From: Streptomyces sp. NBRC 110035
Lineage (GTDB): Bacteria; Actinomycetota; Actinomycetes; Streptomycetales; Streptomycetaceae
Assembly: GCF_000829695.1 (NCBI RefSeq)
Contig: NZ_BBNN01000038.1
Span: forward strand, 46,239 to 110,238
Direction of reading: 5' to 3'
DNA length: 64,000 nt
In this document: piece by piece, positions 26,056-36,645 of the stretch
How positions within the stretch are numbered: the stretch's first letter is position 1
Layout: the number at the start of each line of letters is the position of its first letter
Made by a program: the position numbers and the translations under genes
The notes under the pieces: generated by a model
The model's database searches: none
Seen by the model: the letters and a program-made list of their open reading frames with translations, nothing else
What the model was told of the DNA's origin: nothing

Positions 26056-27854
26056 CCAGCACCGGCATACGACTGCACGCCCCCGCGCCCGGGTGGTCCA
26101 TCGAGGCGGACGTCGTGGTCGTCGGCTCGGGCGTGGCCGGACTGACCGCCGCGCTGCGCTGCGAGGCCGCCGGGCTGGCCACGGTCGTCGTGACCAAGGC
26201 CCGGCTCGACGACGGTTCCACCCGTTGGGCCCAGGGCGGCATCGCCGCGGCCCTCGGCGAGGGCGACACCCCCGAACAGCACCGGGACGACACCCTGGTC
26301 GCCGGGGCGGGCCTGTGCGACGAGGAGGCGGTCCGCCTCCTCGTCACCGAGGGCCCCGACGCCGTACGCCGTCTCATCGCCACCGGCGCCCACTTCGACG
26401 AGTCCGAGGAGGGCAGCCTGGAACTCACCCGTGAGGGCGGTCACCACCGCCGGCGCATCGCGCACGCGGGCGGGGACGCCACCGGCGCGGAGATCTCCCG
26501 CGCCCTGGTCGAGGCCGTACGGGCGGTCCGGAGGGGGGAGCGCGAAACGCTCTCGGGCAAGGGCGGCGGCGGGCGACGGGCGGGACTGCGCACGATCGAG
26601 AACGCGCTCGTCCTGGACCTGCTGACCGACGCCGAAGGGCGCAGCGCGGGCGTGACCCTGCACGTCATGGGGGAGGGCCAGCACGACGGCGTGGGGGCCG
26701 TGCACGCTCCCGCGGTGGTGCTCGCCACCGGTGGCATGGGGCAGGTCTTCAGCGCGACCACGAACCCCTCCGTCTCGACCGGCGACGGGGTGGCCCTGGC
26801 CCTGCGCGCGGGTGCCGAGGTCAGCGACCTCGAGTTCGTGCAGTTCCACCCGACCGTCCTGTTCCTCGGCCCGGACGCGGAGGGCCAGCAGCCCCTGGTC
26901 TCCGAGGCGGTACGCGGTGAGGGCGCCCACCTGGTCGACGCCGACGGCGTGCGCTTCATGGTGGGGCAGCACGAGCTCGCCGAGCTCGCCCCGCGGGACA
27001 TCGTCGCCAAGGGCATCATGCGCCGGATGCGGGAGCGGGACGCCGAGCACATGTACCTCGACGCCCGGCACTTCGGCGCCGACATGTGGGAGCACCGTTT
27101 CCCGACGATCCTCGCGGCCTGCCGCGCCCACGGCATCGACCCGGTCACCGAGCCGGTCCCGGTCGCCCCCGCCGCCCACTACGCCTCCGGCGGAGTCCGC
27201 ACCGACTCCCACGGCCGCACCACCGTCCCCGGCCTCTACGCCTGCGGGGAGGTCGCCTGCACCGGCGTGCACGGAGCCAACCGGCTCGCCTCCAACTCGC
27301 TCCTGGAGGGTCTGGTCTACGCGGAGCGCATCGCCGCCGACATCGCCGCGAGCCGCACCGGGAACGCCCTCCGCGCAGGTGCGCCGCAGCCCCTCCCGGG
27401 CGCCGGGCGCCCCGGGCACCCCCTCCTTCCCGCGGAGGCCCGCTTCACCATCCAGCGGATCATGACCGGGGGGGCCGGGGTCCTGCGCTCCGCCGCATCC
27501 CTCGAGCAGGCCGCCGACGGGCTCCAGCGGCTGCACGCCGACGCCCGCGACGCCCTCGACGAGCAGGGCAAGACCGCCGAGCCCGGCGTCGACACCTGGG
27601 AGGCGACGAACCTCCTGTGCGTCGCCCGCGTCCTGGTCGCCGCCGCGCTGCGGCGCGAGGAGACCCGGGGCTGCCACTGGCGCGAGGACCGGCCCGAGCG
27701 CGACGACGCCGCCTGGCGCCGCCACGTCGTCGTACGGCTGAACCCGGACCGCACGCTGGCGGCGCACACCACCGACGCCACGGACTTCCCCCCGACTCTC
27801 CCCGACGCCCCGAACGCCCCGAACCTCCCGCCCCAGGCCCCTCAGGAGCAGTGA
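26052..27854 (+). CDS. nadB: L-aspartate oxidase
   Basis: NadB oxidises L-aspartate to iminoaspartate, the first step of bacterial NAD synthesis, using FAD. The FAD-binding motif ADVVVVGSGVAGLTAALRC is at the N-terminus, then VTKARLDDGSTRWAQGGIAAAL, DLEFVQFHPT, the active-site APAAHYASGGVRTDSHGRT and GLYACGEVACTGVHGANRLASNSLLEGLVY. The length of 600 residues is slightly above the usual 530-570; a His/Gly/Arg-rich insert lies around residues 155-180. Quinolinate synthase NadA is not in the window. It overlaps panC and is followed by nadC. Confidence 0.96.
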   Translation: MTSTGIRLHAPAPGWSIEADVVVVGSGVAGLTAALRCEAAGLATVVVTKARLDDGSTRWAQGGIAAALGEGDTPEQHRDDTLVAGAGLCDEEAVRLLVTEGPDAVRRLIATGAHFDESEEGSLELTREGGHHRRRIAHAGGDATGAEISRALVEAVRAVRRGERETLSGKGGGGRRAGLRTIENALVLDLLTDAEGRSAGVTLHVMGEGQHDGVGAVHAPAVVLATGGMGQVFSATTNPSVSTGDGVALALRAGAEVSDLEFVQFHPTVLFLGPDAEGQQPLVSEAVRGEGAHLVDADGVRFMVGQHELAELAPRDIVAKGIMRRMRERDAEHMYLDARHFGADMWEHRFPTILAACRAHGIDPVTEPVPVAPAAHYASGGVRTDSHGRTTVPGLYACGEVACTGVHGANRLASNSLLEGLVYAERIAADIAASRTGNALRAGAPQPLPGAGRPGHPLLPAEARFTIQRIMTGGAGVLRSAASLEQAADGLQRLHADARDALDEQGKTAEPGVDTWEATNLLCVARVLVAAALRREETRGCHWREDRPERDDAAWRRHVVVRLNPDRTLAAHTTDATDFPPTLPDAPNAPNLPPQAPQEQ

Positions 27855-27859
27855 CAGCA

Positions 27860-28849
27860 GTGACCACACCAGACCTTCCCCTCGCCCCGTCCGGCGGCTG
27901 CGGCGACGGCTGCGCCTGCGGCGCGGACGGCGACGAGAGCTACGACGAGACCTACCTGGAGTGCGGCCTCGACCCCACGCTCGCCCAGCTCCTGGCCGAC
28001 GCCGGTCTGGACCCGGTGGAGATCGAGGACATCGCCCACGTCGCCCTCCAGGAGGACCTCGCCCACGGCGTGGACGTCACGACGGTCGCGACCATCCCCG
28101 AGGACGCCGTCGCCACCGCCGACTTCACCGCGCGGGAGGCGGGCGTCGTGGCGGGCCTCAGGATCGCCGAGGCGGTCGTCTCGGTGGTCTGCACGGCGGA
28201 GTTCGAGGTCGAACGGCACGTGGAGGACGGCGACCGGGTGGAAGCCGGCGACAAGCTCCTCTCCGTCACCACCCGTACCCGCGACCTCCTCACGGCGGAA
28301 CGCAGCGCCCTGAACCTCCTGTGCCGCCTCTCGGGTGTCGCGACGGCCACGCGCGCGTGGGCGGACGTCCTGGAAGGAACGAAGGCCGAGGTCCGCGACA
28401 CCCGCAAGACCACCCCGGGCCTGCGCTCCCTGGAGAAGTTCGCCGTGCGCTGCGGCGGCGGCGTCAACCACCGCATGTCGCTCTCCGACGCCGCCCTGGT
28501 CAAGGACAACCACGTGGTCGCCGCGGGGGGTGTCGCCCAGGCCTTCCAGGCCGTCCGGGAACGCTTCCCCGAGGTACCGGTCGAGGTCGAGGTCGACACC
28601 CTGCACCAGCTCCGCGAGGTCCTGGACGCGGGCGCCGACCTGATCCTGCTGGACAACTTCACCCCCGGCGAGTGCGAGGAGGCGGTGGCTCTCGTCGCCG
28701 GCCGCGCCGCCCTGGAGGCGTCCGGCCGGCTCACCCTCGACAACGCCAGGGCGTACGCCGACACGGGGGTCGACTACCTCGCCGTGGGCGCCCTCACCCA
28801 CTCCTCGCCGATCCTGGACATCGGCCTGGACCTGCGAGCGGCTGAGTAG
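27860..28849 (+). CDS. nadC: Nicotinate-nucleotide pyrophosphorylase (carboxylating)
   Basis: NadC converts quinolinate and PRPP to nicotinate mononucleotide. Conserved elements are ALQEDLAHGVDVTT, LLTAERSALNLLCRLSGVAT, VRDTRKTTPGLRSLEKFAV, NHRMSLSDAALVKDNH and VEVEVDTLHQL. The 329-residue protein has an N-terminal Cys-rich stretch GGCGDGCACGADGDE that could bind metal and is not part of the core enzyme. GTG 27860 was chosen because AGGAG lies 11 bases upstream; GTG 27851, overlapping the nadB stop, is only two bases from it. Confidence 0.95.
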   Translation: MTTPDLPLAPSGGCGDGCACGADGDESYDETYLECGLDPTLAQLLADAGLDPVEIEDIAHVALQEDLAHGVDVTTVATIPEDAVATADFTAREAGVVAGLRIAEAVVSVVCTAEFEVERHVEDGDRVEAGDKLLSVTTRTRDLLTAERSALNLLCRLSGVATATRAWADVLEGTKAEVRDTRKTTPGLRSLEKFAVRCGGGVNHRMSLSDAALVKDNHVVAAGGVAQAFQAVRERFPEVPVEVEVDTLHQLREVLDAGADLILLDNFTPGECEEAVALVAGRAALEASGRLTLDNARAYADTGVDYLAVGALTHSSPILDIGLDLRAAE

Positions 28850-28858
28850 GGGCCGGCC

Positions 28859-29656
28859 ATGCTGCTGACGATCGACGTGGGCAACACGCACACCACCCTG
28901 GGCCTGTTCGACGGCGAGGACATCATCGAGCACTGGCGGATCTCCACGGACGCGCGCCGCACCGCCGACGAGCTCGCCGTCCTCCTCCAGGGCCTGATGG
29001 GCATGCACCCCCTGCTCGGCGACGAACTGGGCGACGGCATCGACGGCATCGCCATCTGCGCGACCGTCCCCTCCGTCCTGCACGAACTCCGCGAGGTGAC
29101 CCGCCGCTACTACGGCGACGTCCCCGCGGTCCTGGTCGAGCCGGGCGTCAAGACCGGCGTGCCGATCCTCACCGACAACCCCAAGGAAGTCGGCGCGGAC
29201 CGCATCATCAACGCGGTCGCCGCCGTCGAGCTCTACGGCGGGCCGGCCGTCGTCGTCGACTTCGGCACCGCCACCACCTTCGACGCGGTCAGCGCGCGCG
29301 GGGAGTACGTCGGCGGCGTCATCGCCCCCGGCATCGAGATCTCCGTCGAGGCGCTCGGCGTCCGCGGTGCGCAGCTCCGCAAGATCGAGGTGGCCCGGCC
29401 CCGGAGTGTGATCGGCAAGAACACGGTCGAGGCGATGCAGTCCGGCATCGTCTACGGCTTCGCCGGCCAGGTCGACGGCGTCGTCCGCCGGATGGCCCGA
29501 GAGCTCTCCGACGACCCCGACGAGGTGACCGTCATCGCGACCGGCGGACTCGCGCCGATGGTCCTGGGCGAGAGCACCGTCATCGACGAGCACGAGCCCT
29601 GGCTGACCCTGGTCGGCCTGCGCCTGGTCTACGAACGGAACGCGTCGCGGCTGTAG
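28859..29656 (+). CDS. coaX: Type III pantothenate kinase
   Basis: CoaX phosphorylates pantothenate, the first committed step to CoA; type III enzymes need a monovalent cation and are not feedback-inhibited by CoA. The actin-like fold motifs are MLLTIDVGNTHTTLGLFDG, NPKEVGADRIINAVAA, AVVVDFGTATTFDAV and VIATGGLAPMV. The 265-residue length is normal. It starts nine bases after nadC with AGGGGCC upstream, closing the five-gene DUF2520-panC-nadB-nadC-coaX cluster. Confidence 0.96.
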   Translation: MLLTIDVGNTHTTLGLFDGEDIIEHWRISTDARRTADELAVLLQGLMGMHPLLGDELGDGIDGIAICATVPSVLHELREVTRRYYGDVPAVLVEPGVKTGVPILTDNPKEVGADRIINAVAAVELYGGPAVVVDFGTATTFDAVSARGEYVGGVIAPGIEISVEALGVRGAQLRKIEVARPRSVIGKNTVEAMQSGIVYGFAGQVDGVVRRMARELSDDPDEVTVIATGGLAPMVLGESTVIDEHEPWLTLVGLRLVYERNASRL

Positions 29657-29943
29657 CGCCTCCCGGGCGCGGCGCTCCGGGACCAGGCCGCGCGGGTCAC
29701 GGGTGGCCGGCCCCGGGCCGTACGGGGGCGACCGGCCCGTGCAACGCCTCGTGGAGCGGGCCGGGGCCCGTGAGCCCGCGCCCCGCGCCCTGCGGCCCCG
29801 GGTGTTCCGGCCGCGGCCCGTGACCCATTCCCGGAAAGCGCCGCGGGCCGCGGAGCCGGTCCGCGGCCCCCACCCGGGTGGACCCGCACGCCGTACCCGC
29901 ACGCCACACCCGTACGCTATGCGTTGTTTGTCCGATTAGCGCG
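29657..29943. other. Intergenic region after coaX
   Basis: About 290 bases rich in short inverted G+C repeats, for example around GGCCGCGGCCC, which may help stop transcription. The last 40 bases are A+T-richer and hold the promoter of the next gene. No gene seen. Confidence 0.4.
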
Positions 29944-29949
29944 TATCGT
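29944..29949 (+). promoter_or_regulatory. -10 element, probable leaderless promoter
   Basis: TATCGT lies six bases before ATG 29956; no Shine-Dalgarno sequence is present. Confidence 0.5.
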
Positions 29950-29955
29950 CGCCGC

Positions 29956-30666
29956 ATGCCCACGCCCTACGGATCCCGCGGCGGCATGGCGTTCGGTGCG
30001 GAGGAGCTGCGTGTGCTCCGCCGCGCCCTCGCCCTCGCCCTGCACCCCACGTCCGCCTCGGCCGAAGACGTCCAGGACTGCCTCCGCCTCGCCGAATCCC
30101 TCGACGAGGCGACGCGGGAGGGCGTCCGGCTGCGCGCCTTCCTGGTGGCCGACCTCGGCCGCTACCGCGCAGCCCTCCCCGGCACCGTCGTCGGCTACCT
30201 CAGGCTTCTGGAGGAGGCGCTGGGTGCCGGCTACCGTCCCGACGCCGACGACCTCGCCGCCCTCCGGGCACTGCGCGGCACCCCCGCCGCCGCTCTCCTG
30301 GACCGCTGCCGGCTCCTCGCCGAGGAGGACGTACGCGCCCGCCTCGCCGGCCGTACGGTCCGCGTGGGCTCCGTGGGGTCCCCGTCCGGCGGCCCGTCCA
30401 CCGGCCCGCTGTCCCGGGGCCCCCTGTCCGTCGTCCCCGCCTCCCGCACCCACCTCCTCGCCCTGCCGGGCGGCCAGGCCGCCGAGGACCCGGAGGAGGA
30501 GCCGGAGCGCAAGCCGTCCGCTCCCCGGCCCGAACCCGCGCGGGACCCCGCAGCCCCCGCACCCGGCAACCCGAAACCGGGCCGTCCCGTCCCCACCCCG
30601 GGAGAGGTCTTCCCCCGTCGCAAGCCGGCCCCGCCCCCGCAGGGCCGGCGGCTCGCCGTGGGCTGA
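29956..30666 (+). CDS. Conserved hypothetical protein, helical N-domain and Pro-rich tail
   Basis: I do not recognise a named family. The first ~135 residues are predicted mostly helical, with LRVLRRALALALHPTSASAEDVQDCLRLAESLDE and a second helical repeat VGYLRLLEEALGAGYRPDADDLAALRALRG. A tail rich in Gly, Ser, Pro and Glu to residue 236 ends in basic residues (FPRRKPAPPPQGRRLAVG). There is no signal peptide or membrane segment. The gene stands alone between coaX and a small membrane protein, each with its own promoter-like hexamer. The start is set by the -10 to ATG distance of six bases. Confidence 0.65.
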   Translation: MPTPYGSRGGMAFGAEELRVLRRALALALHPTSASAEDVQDCLRLAESLDEATREGVRLRAFLVADLGRYRAALPGTVVGYLRLLEEALGAGYRPDADDLAALRALRGTPAAALLDRCRLLAEEDVRARLAGRTVRVGSVGSPSGGPSTGPLSRGPLSVVPASRTHLLALPGGQAAEDPEEEPERKPSAPRPEPARDPAAPAPGNPKPGRPVPTPGEVFPRRKPAPPPQGRRLAVG

Positions 30667-30741
30667 GGGGCCTGCCGCGGAGCCGCCGCCCGCCCGTCCG
30701 TCGCACACCCACCCCCGCCCGGCCGTCGGCCGGGTCCTGGC

Positions 30742-30747
30742 TACCCT
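30742..30747 (+). promoter_or_regulatory. -10 element, probable leaderless promoter
   Basis: TACCCT lies six bases before ATG 30754. Confidence 0.5.
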
Positions 30748-30753
30748 GGATCC

Positions 30754-30933
30754 ATGGACTATGTCTCCGCGCTCCTGCCCCCGGCCGTCATGGCCGTCCT
30801 CTTCATCGGCGTGATCCGGGTGATCGTGAAGACCCAGGGCGGCGCCAACAAGACCAAGGAGGACGCCGCCGTGGACGCGGCCCTGGCCCGCGCGGAGGCG
30901 CCCCGGCAGGCCCCCGCCAAGACCGAGGCCTGA
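30754..30933 (+). CDS. Small single-pass membrane protein (59 aa)
   Basis: The protein starts MDYVSALLPPAVMAVLFIGV, giving one membrane segment at about residues 5-24, followed by a charged cytoplasmic tail (KTQGGANKTKEDAAVDAALA). Codons are strongly G/C-ending throughout, and a promoter-like TACCCT is placed six bases before the ATG, which argues for a real gene despite its size. Function unknown. It lies upstream of a BlaI-type regulator but is separated by 190 bases. Confidence 0.7.
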   Translation: MDYVSALLPPAVMAVLFIGVIRVIVKTQGGANKTKEDAAVDAALARAEAPRQAPAKTEA

Positions 30934-31123
30934 CCGGCGGCTGCTCGGTCGCCCGCCGCCCGGCCGGCCGCGGGTGGTACTGAGGCGGGCGGCACGGAGG
31001 CGGGCCCGGCGTACGAGTCGAGCGCGACCGAGCGAGAGTTGTACGCCCTTTTTGTTCGCCTTCGCCGCTCTTCATGCATGATCGGCACGCCGTGGTGTGG
31101 ATTTCGCACTATTGTTACGAGGT

Positions 31124-31633
31124 GTGCCTCGCCCATTGGGAGAACTCGAAGACGCGGTCATGACGCGGGTGTGGAAGTGGAACCGCCCGGTCACTGTCAG
31201 AGAAGTCCTCGAAGACCTGCAGAAGGAACGGTCCATCGCCTACACCACGGTGATGACCGTTCTGGACAATCTCCACCAGAAGGGCTGGGTGCGCCGCCAG
31301 GCGGAAGGCCGGGCCTATCGGTATGAGGCGGTCTCCACCCGTGCCGCGTACGCCGCCGCGCTGATGAACGAGGCCTGGTCGCAGAGCGACAACGCCGCCG
31401 CCGCGCTCGTCGCCTTCTTCGGGATGATGAGCGAGGAACAGCGCCAGGCCCTCACGGATGCCGTACGCGTCGCACCTCTTCCGGAAACCACGGAACAACG
31501 CCGGCCGGCCGAACAGCCGGGAACGGCGGAAGGGCCGGGAACGGCCGAACAGGCCGGATCGCCCGAACAACCCACGCCCGCGGAACCCTCCGTCGAGAAC
31601 CCCGCCTCGGCCGAGGGTCCGCGCGGGCGATAG
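31124..31633 (+). CDS. BlaI/MecI/CopY-family transcriptional regulator
   Basis: The winged helix is clear in LGELEDAVMTRVWKWNRPVT, VREVLEDLQKERSIAYTTVM and TVLDNLHQKGWVRRQAEGRAY, followed by the dimerisation part with AALMNEAWSQSDNAAAALVAFFG. The family represses beta-lactamase or copper genes, normally with a BlaR sensor-protease; no BlaR or target gene is adjacent. The C-terminus (about 60 residues) is a degenerate Pro/Glu/Gly repeat. The start is GTG 31124 (VPRPLGELE), where family similarity begins. An earlier GTG at 31097 would add nine codons, including the very rare CTA and TTA, and is rejected. The stop codon overlaps the -10 element of the next gene. Confidence 0.85.
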   Translation: MPRPLGELEDAVMTRVWKWNRPVTVREVLEDLQKERSIAYTTVMTVLDNLHQKGWVRRQAEGRAYRYEAVSTRAAYAAALMNEAWSQSDNAAAALVAFFGMMSEEQRQALTDAVRVAPLPETTEQRRPAEQPGTAEGPGTAEQAGSPEQPTPAEPSVENPASAEGPRGR

Positions 31634-31636
31634 CGT
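31631..31636 (+). promoter_or_regulatory. -10 element, probable leaderless acetyltransferase promoter
   Basis: TAGCGT lies six bases before ATG 31643. Its first three bases are the stop codon of the upstream regulator. Confidence 0.5.
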
Positions 31637-31642
31637 CCGCTC

Positions 31643-32176
31643 ATGTCAGCAGACAGCCCGGATGTCCCCGCAAAAGCCATCACCGTCCGACGGGCCCGCA
31701 CCGGCGATGTCCCCGCCGTGCGCCGCCTCCTTGACGCCTACGTCCACAAGGGCATCCTGCTCGACAAAGCAACGGTGACGCTTTACGAGGCCATCCAGGA
31801 GTTCTGGATCGCGGAACGGGACGACAACGGGGAGGTCGTCGGCTGCGGCGCGCTGCACGTGATGTGGGAAGACCTCGCGGAAGTCCGCACTCTCGCGGTG
31901 AAGCCCGGGCTGAAGGGCGCCGGTGTGGGGCATCGCTTGATGGAGAAGCTGCTGCAGACCGCCCGCCGGCTCGGTGTTCGCCGTGTTTTCTGTCTGACCT
32001 TCGAAGTCGAGTTCTTCGGCAAGCACGGCTTCGTGGAGATCGGTGAGACGCCCGTCGACACCGATGTGTACGCCGAGCTGCTGCGTTCCTATGACGAGGG
32101 TGTCGCGGAGTTCCTCGGTCTCGAACGAGTGAAACCGAACACCCTGGGCAACAGTCGGATGCTTCTGCATCTGTGA
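31643..32176 (+). CDS. Amino-acid N-acetyltransferase (GNAT, ArgA-like)
   Basis: The 177-residue GNAT protein has VRRARTGDVPAVRRLLDAYV, ALHVMWEDLAEVRTLAVKPGLKGAGVG (acetyl-CoA loop, Q/RxxGxG/A type, here KGAGVG) and LGVRRVFCLTFEVEFFGKHGFVEI. This pattern matches the short N-acetylglutamate synthases of actinobacteria (MtArgA-like), which acetylate glutamate or glutamine to start arginine synthesis. The assignment to arginine synthesis is from family knowledge; no arg gene is nearby. It follows the BlaI-type gene by nine bases. Confidence 0.85.
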   Translation: MSADSPDVPAKAITVRRARTGDVPAVRRLLDAYVHKGILLDKATVTLYEAIQEFWIAERDDNGEVVGCGALHVMWEDLAEVRTLAVKPGLKGAGVGHRLMEKLLQTARRLGVRRVFCLTFEVEFFGKHGFVEIGETPVDTDVYAELLRSYDEGVAEFLGLERVKPNTLGNSRMLLHL

Positions 32177-32474
32177 TCGTCTGCGTTCCGTACCCGGCAC
32201 CTTGCGGCGGAGGCCCTCGGCGGGCGACGCCATGGCATATTGCGCACCCGCTTCCGTGGGCGCTTCGCCGCCGTGGCCTTGCCAGGTTCCCTATGTCCGA
32301 AACGCGCACGTTTCCGGACCGCGCGCGGGCAACGTGTCACTCCCCGGGGTTTGTGTTTTTCCGGCAAAAGCGGTTTGCTTTCCGACGTACTGCAGTAGTG
32401 GATATAACAGGGGACGGCGATACGGCGGACGCCGGTACACCCAGGCCCTGACGTTATCGACGAAAGGAAATCCG
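32177..32474. other. lsr2 upstream region
   Basis: 298 bases with no gene. A short hairpin, GCAAA-AGCGG-TTTGC (32364-32378), and a perfect 10-bp palindrome, TACTGCAGTA (32388-32397), lie close to an A+T-rich GATATAAC (32401-32408) that may be the lsr2 -10 region. Confidence 0.5.
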
Positions 32475-32810
32475 GTGGCACAGAAGGTTCAGGTCCTTCT
32501 TGTCGACGACCTCGACGGCGGCGAAGCGGACGAGACCGTGACGTTCGCGTTGGACGGCAAGACATACGAGATCGATCTCACCACCGCCAATGCGGACAAG
32601 CTCCGCGGCCTTCTCGAGCCTTACGTGAAGGGCGGCCGTCGTACGGGAGGCCGTGCTTCGGGCGGGCGTGGAAAGGCGCGTGCCGCTTCCGGCGGTGGCC
32701 AGGACACCGCGGCGATCCGCGCCTGGGCGAAGGAGAACGGCCACGAGGTCAACGACCGCGGCCGGGTCCCCGCGGCCATTCGCGAGGCCTACGAGCAGGC
32801 CAACGGCTGA
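32475..32810 (+). CDS. lsr2: Lsr2 nucleoid-associated protein
   Basis: Lsr2 is the actinobacterial xenogeneic silencer: it binds A+T-rich DNA, bridges it and represses horizontally acquired genes. The 111-residue protein has the N-terminal oligomerisation domain (VQVLLVDDLDGGEADETVTF, YEIDLTTANADKLRGLLEPY), a basic Gly-rich linker, and the C-terminal DNA-binding domain with AIRAWAKENGHEVNDRGRVPAAI, where RGR is the AT-hook-like contact. The GTG start has GAAAGGAAA four bases upstream. Its last 22 bases overlap the end of the convergent gene. Confidence 0.96.
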   Translation: MAQKVQVLLVDDLDGGEADETVTFALDGKTYEIDLTTANADKLRGLLEPYVKGGRRTGGRASGGRGKARAASGGGQDTAAIRAWAKENGHEVNDRGRVPAAIREAYEQANG

Positions 32811-33595
32811 CTGTCGGTCCGTCCCGCCTCGCGCACCCCGGCCGGCGGCCGGGCACGGGCGCGCAGGAGCCGGATCCGGTGGCACTGCGTGGCCACCGTG
32901 TTCACCAGCCGTACGAGATCGGGGGCGCCCGCACGGCCCCCCGTCGCCGACAGTGTCGGCAGCGAGGCCTCGACCTCGCGCCCCGGCTCGGGGGGCCGCA
33001 GCCACACGGCGGCCCCCTGTGGACCGGGGTGGTCCGGTGGGAGCGGCCGGACCGCACCGTGGCCGACGGGCCCCGGGGGCGACGGAGCGTCGATGAACCC
33101 GCCCGCGCCGACCGCGGCCAGGTCGAGGGCCAGCGTGCCCCACTCCAGCCAGGCGAGCAGCCCCGGCAGTTCCTCCGCGCTGCCCGCGGCCACCAGCAGC
33201 CGCATCCGGCCGCCCTGCAGGGCCACCGGCCCCGGGAGTTCCAGGCGCTCCAGTGCCGCACGGCCGGCTTCGGCGGGGACGTCCAGGATGTCGAAGCGCA
33301 CCCCCACCGGGAGGCGCACCGGGGAACCGGGCAGCGTCGGCCACCCTTGTTCGTCCTCGTACCAACGCCGGACCGGATCGCCCGGATCACTCGGACCGCC
33401 GGGACTGCCGGGACCGCTGGGACTGCCCGGATCGCTCGGATCGCCGGGACCGCCCGTCTCGTTCGTCCGGGCCGGATCACGCGGTCCGGTCGGCCGAGGG
33501 CGGCCCTGGGCCTTTTCGGCCGTGGTGGCGGAGCGGTGCGCGGGGGCGGACGGGTCCGAGGTGGCGGGGAGGGCGGAGGGGGCGGTGTCGGTCAT
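32789..33595 (-). CDS. Conserved Streptomyces protein next to lsr2 (SCO3374-like)
   Basis: The 268-residue protein has an N-terminal region of Ser/Pro/Gly/Asp repeats (residues 1-65) encoded by repeated CCGGGATC-type units. A folded part follows: RRWYEDEQGWPTLPGSPVRLPVGVRFDILDVPAEAG, MRLLVAAGSAEELPGLLAWLEWG, and a C-terminal LVRLVNTVATQCHRIRLLRAR. It resembles proteins called SCO3374 family in Streptomyces, of unknown function; the fold is reminiscent of bifunctional DNA primase/polymerase-type N-terminal regions but I cannot confirm that. The ATG at 33595 has GGAGG 11 bases upstream. The gene converges on lsr2 and overlaps it by 22 bases. Confidence 0.75.
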   Translation of the reverse strand: MTDTAPSALPATSDPSAPAHRSATTAEKAQGRPRPTGPRDPARTNETGGPGDPSDPGSPSGPGSPGGPSDPGDPVRRWYEDEQGWPTLPGSPVRLPVGVRFDILDVPAEAGRAALERLELPGPVALQGGRMRLLVAAGSAEELPGLLAWLEWGTLALDLAAVGAGGFIDAPSPPGPVGHGAVRPLPPDHPGPQGAAVWLRPPEPGREVEASLPTLSATGGRAGAPDLVRLVNTVATQCHRIRLLRARARPPAGVREAGRTDSQPLACS

Positions 33596-34026
33596 GCCAG
33601 GCGCAACCTCCGTAAGACCGTTCCGGTCACGCCGAGTTCTCACTCGCATGCGAAGAGTGTCGAACGTGGGGGCGTGCGCGGACCCGGGGAGGCGCGAAGT
33701 TGTTCGCCCGTAGCGGAGGGAACTCCTGTATTCGGCATGGACTGTCGGTCGCAGCGGGTAGGACATCCCTAGTGGGAGAGGGGCGACACACGGGGTGGCA
33801 CATCTCGCGTTCGCCATCGGCGTACTGGCGATAGGGGTAACTGCCTGGTCTGCGGGAACATCGTCTCGCACCATCGGGTTGGAGCATATGTCGGCGTTCG
33901 GGGTCAGGAGGCCATCGACGGTGTCGGCAGTTGGAATGAGCGGTCCCCGCTTGCGGGACTAAGCTGCGGAAGGACAGGGAGGGGAAGTTCCCCCCACTGC
34001 CTGACCGCTCTGAGGAGCGATTAACG
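33596..34026. other. Divergent region upstream of clpC
   Basis: 431 bases without a gene. They contain TCGCATGCGA (33648-33657 region), GCGAA-GTTG-TTCGC further on, a ClgR-type operator at 33809 and an imperfect hairpin GTCCCCGC-TT-GCGGGAC (33943-33959). The AGGAG ribosome binding site of clpC is nine bases before its ATG. Confidence 0.5.
33809..33825 (+). promoter_or_regulatory. Candidate ClgR operator upstream of clpC
   Basis: GTTCGC-CATCG-GCGTAC matches the motif GTTCGC-N5-GCG described for Streptomyces ClgR, an activator of clp and lon genes. It lies about 200 bases before the clpC start. Confidence 0.5.
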
Positions 34027-36552
<2,526 letters not shown>

Positions 36553-36588
36553 GCGCGTCAGCGCGTAACGCGTCAGCGTCACGGCAGC

Positions 36589-36629
36589 CGAAAGGGGCCG
36601 GTGCCCGGGAGGGGCACCGGCCCCTTTCG
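36589..36629. terminator. 17-bp stem-loop terminator between clpC and the phosphatase
   Basis: CGAAAGGGGCCGGTGCC and its perfect complement flank the loop CGGGAGG. The arms give T-rich ends on both strands, suiting two convergent genes. Confidence 0.9.
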
Positions 36630-36645
36630 CATGTCGTGTCCCGGG

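Noticed and set aside
31097..31123. An earlier start for the BlaI-type regulator containing a TTA (bldA-dependent) codon
   Set aside because: The added nine codons include CTA and TTA, do not match the family start and lack a ribosome binding site, so bldA control is not supported.
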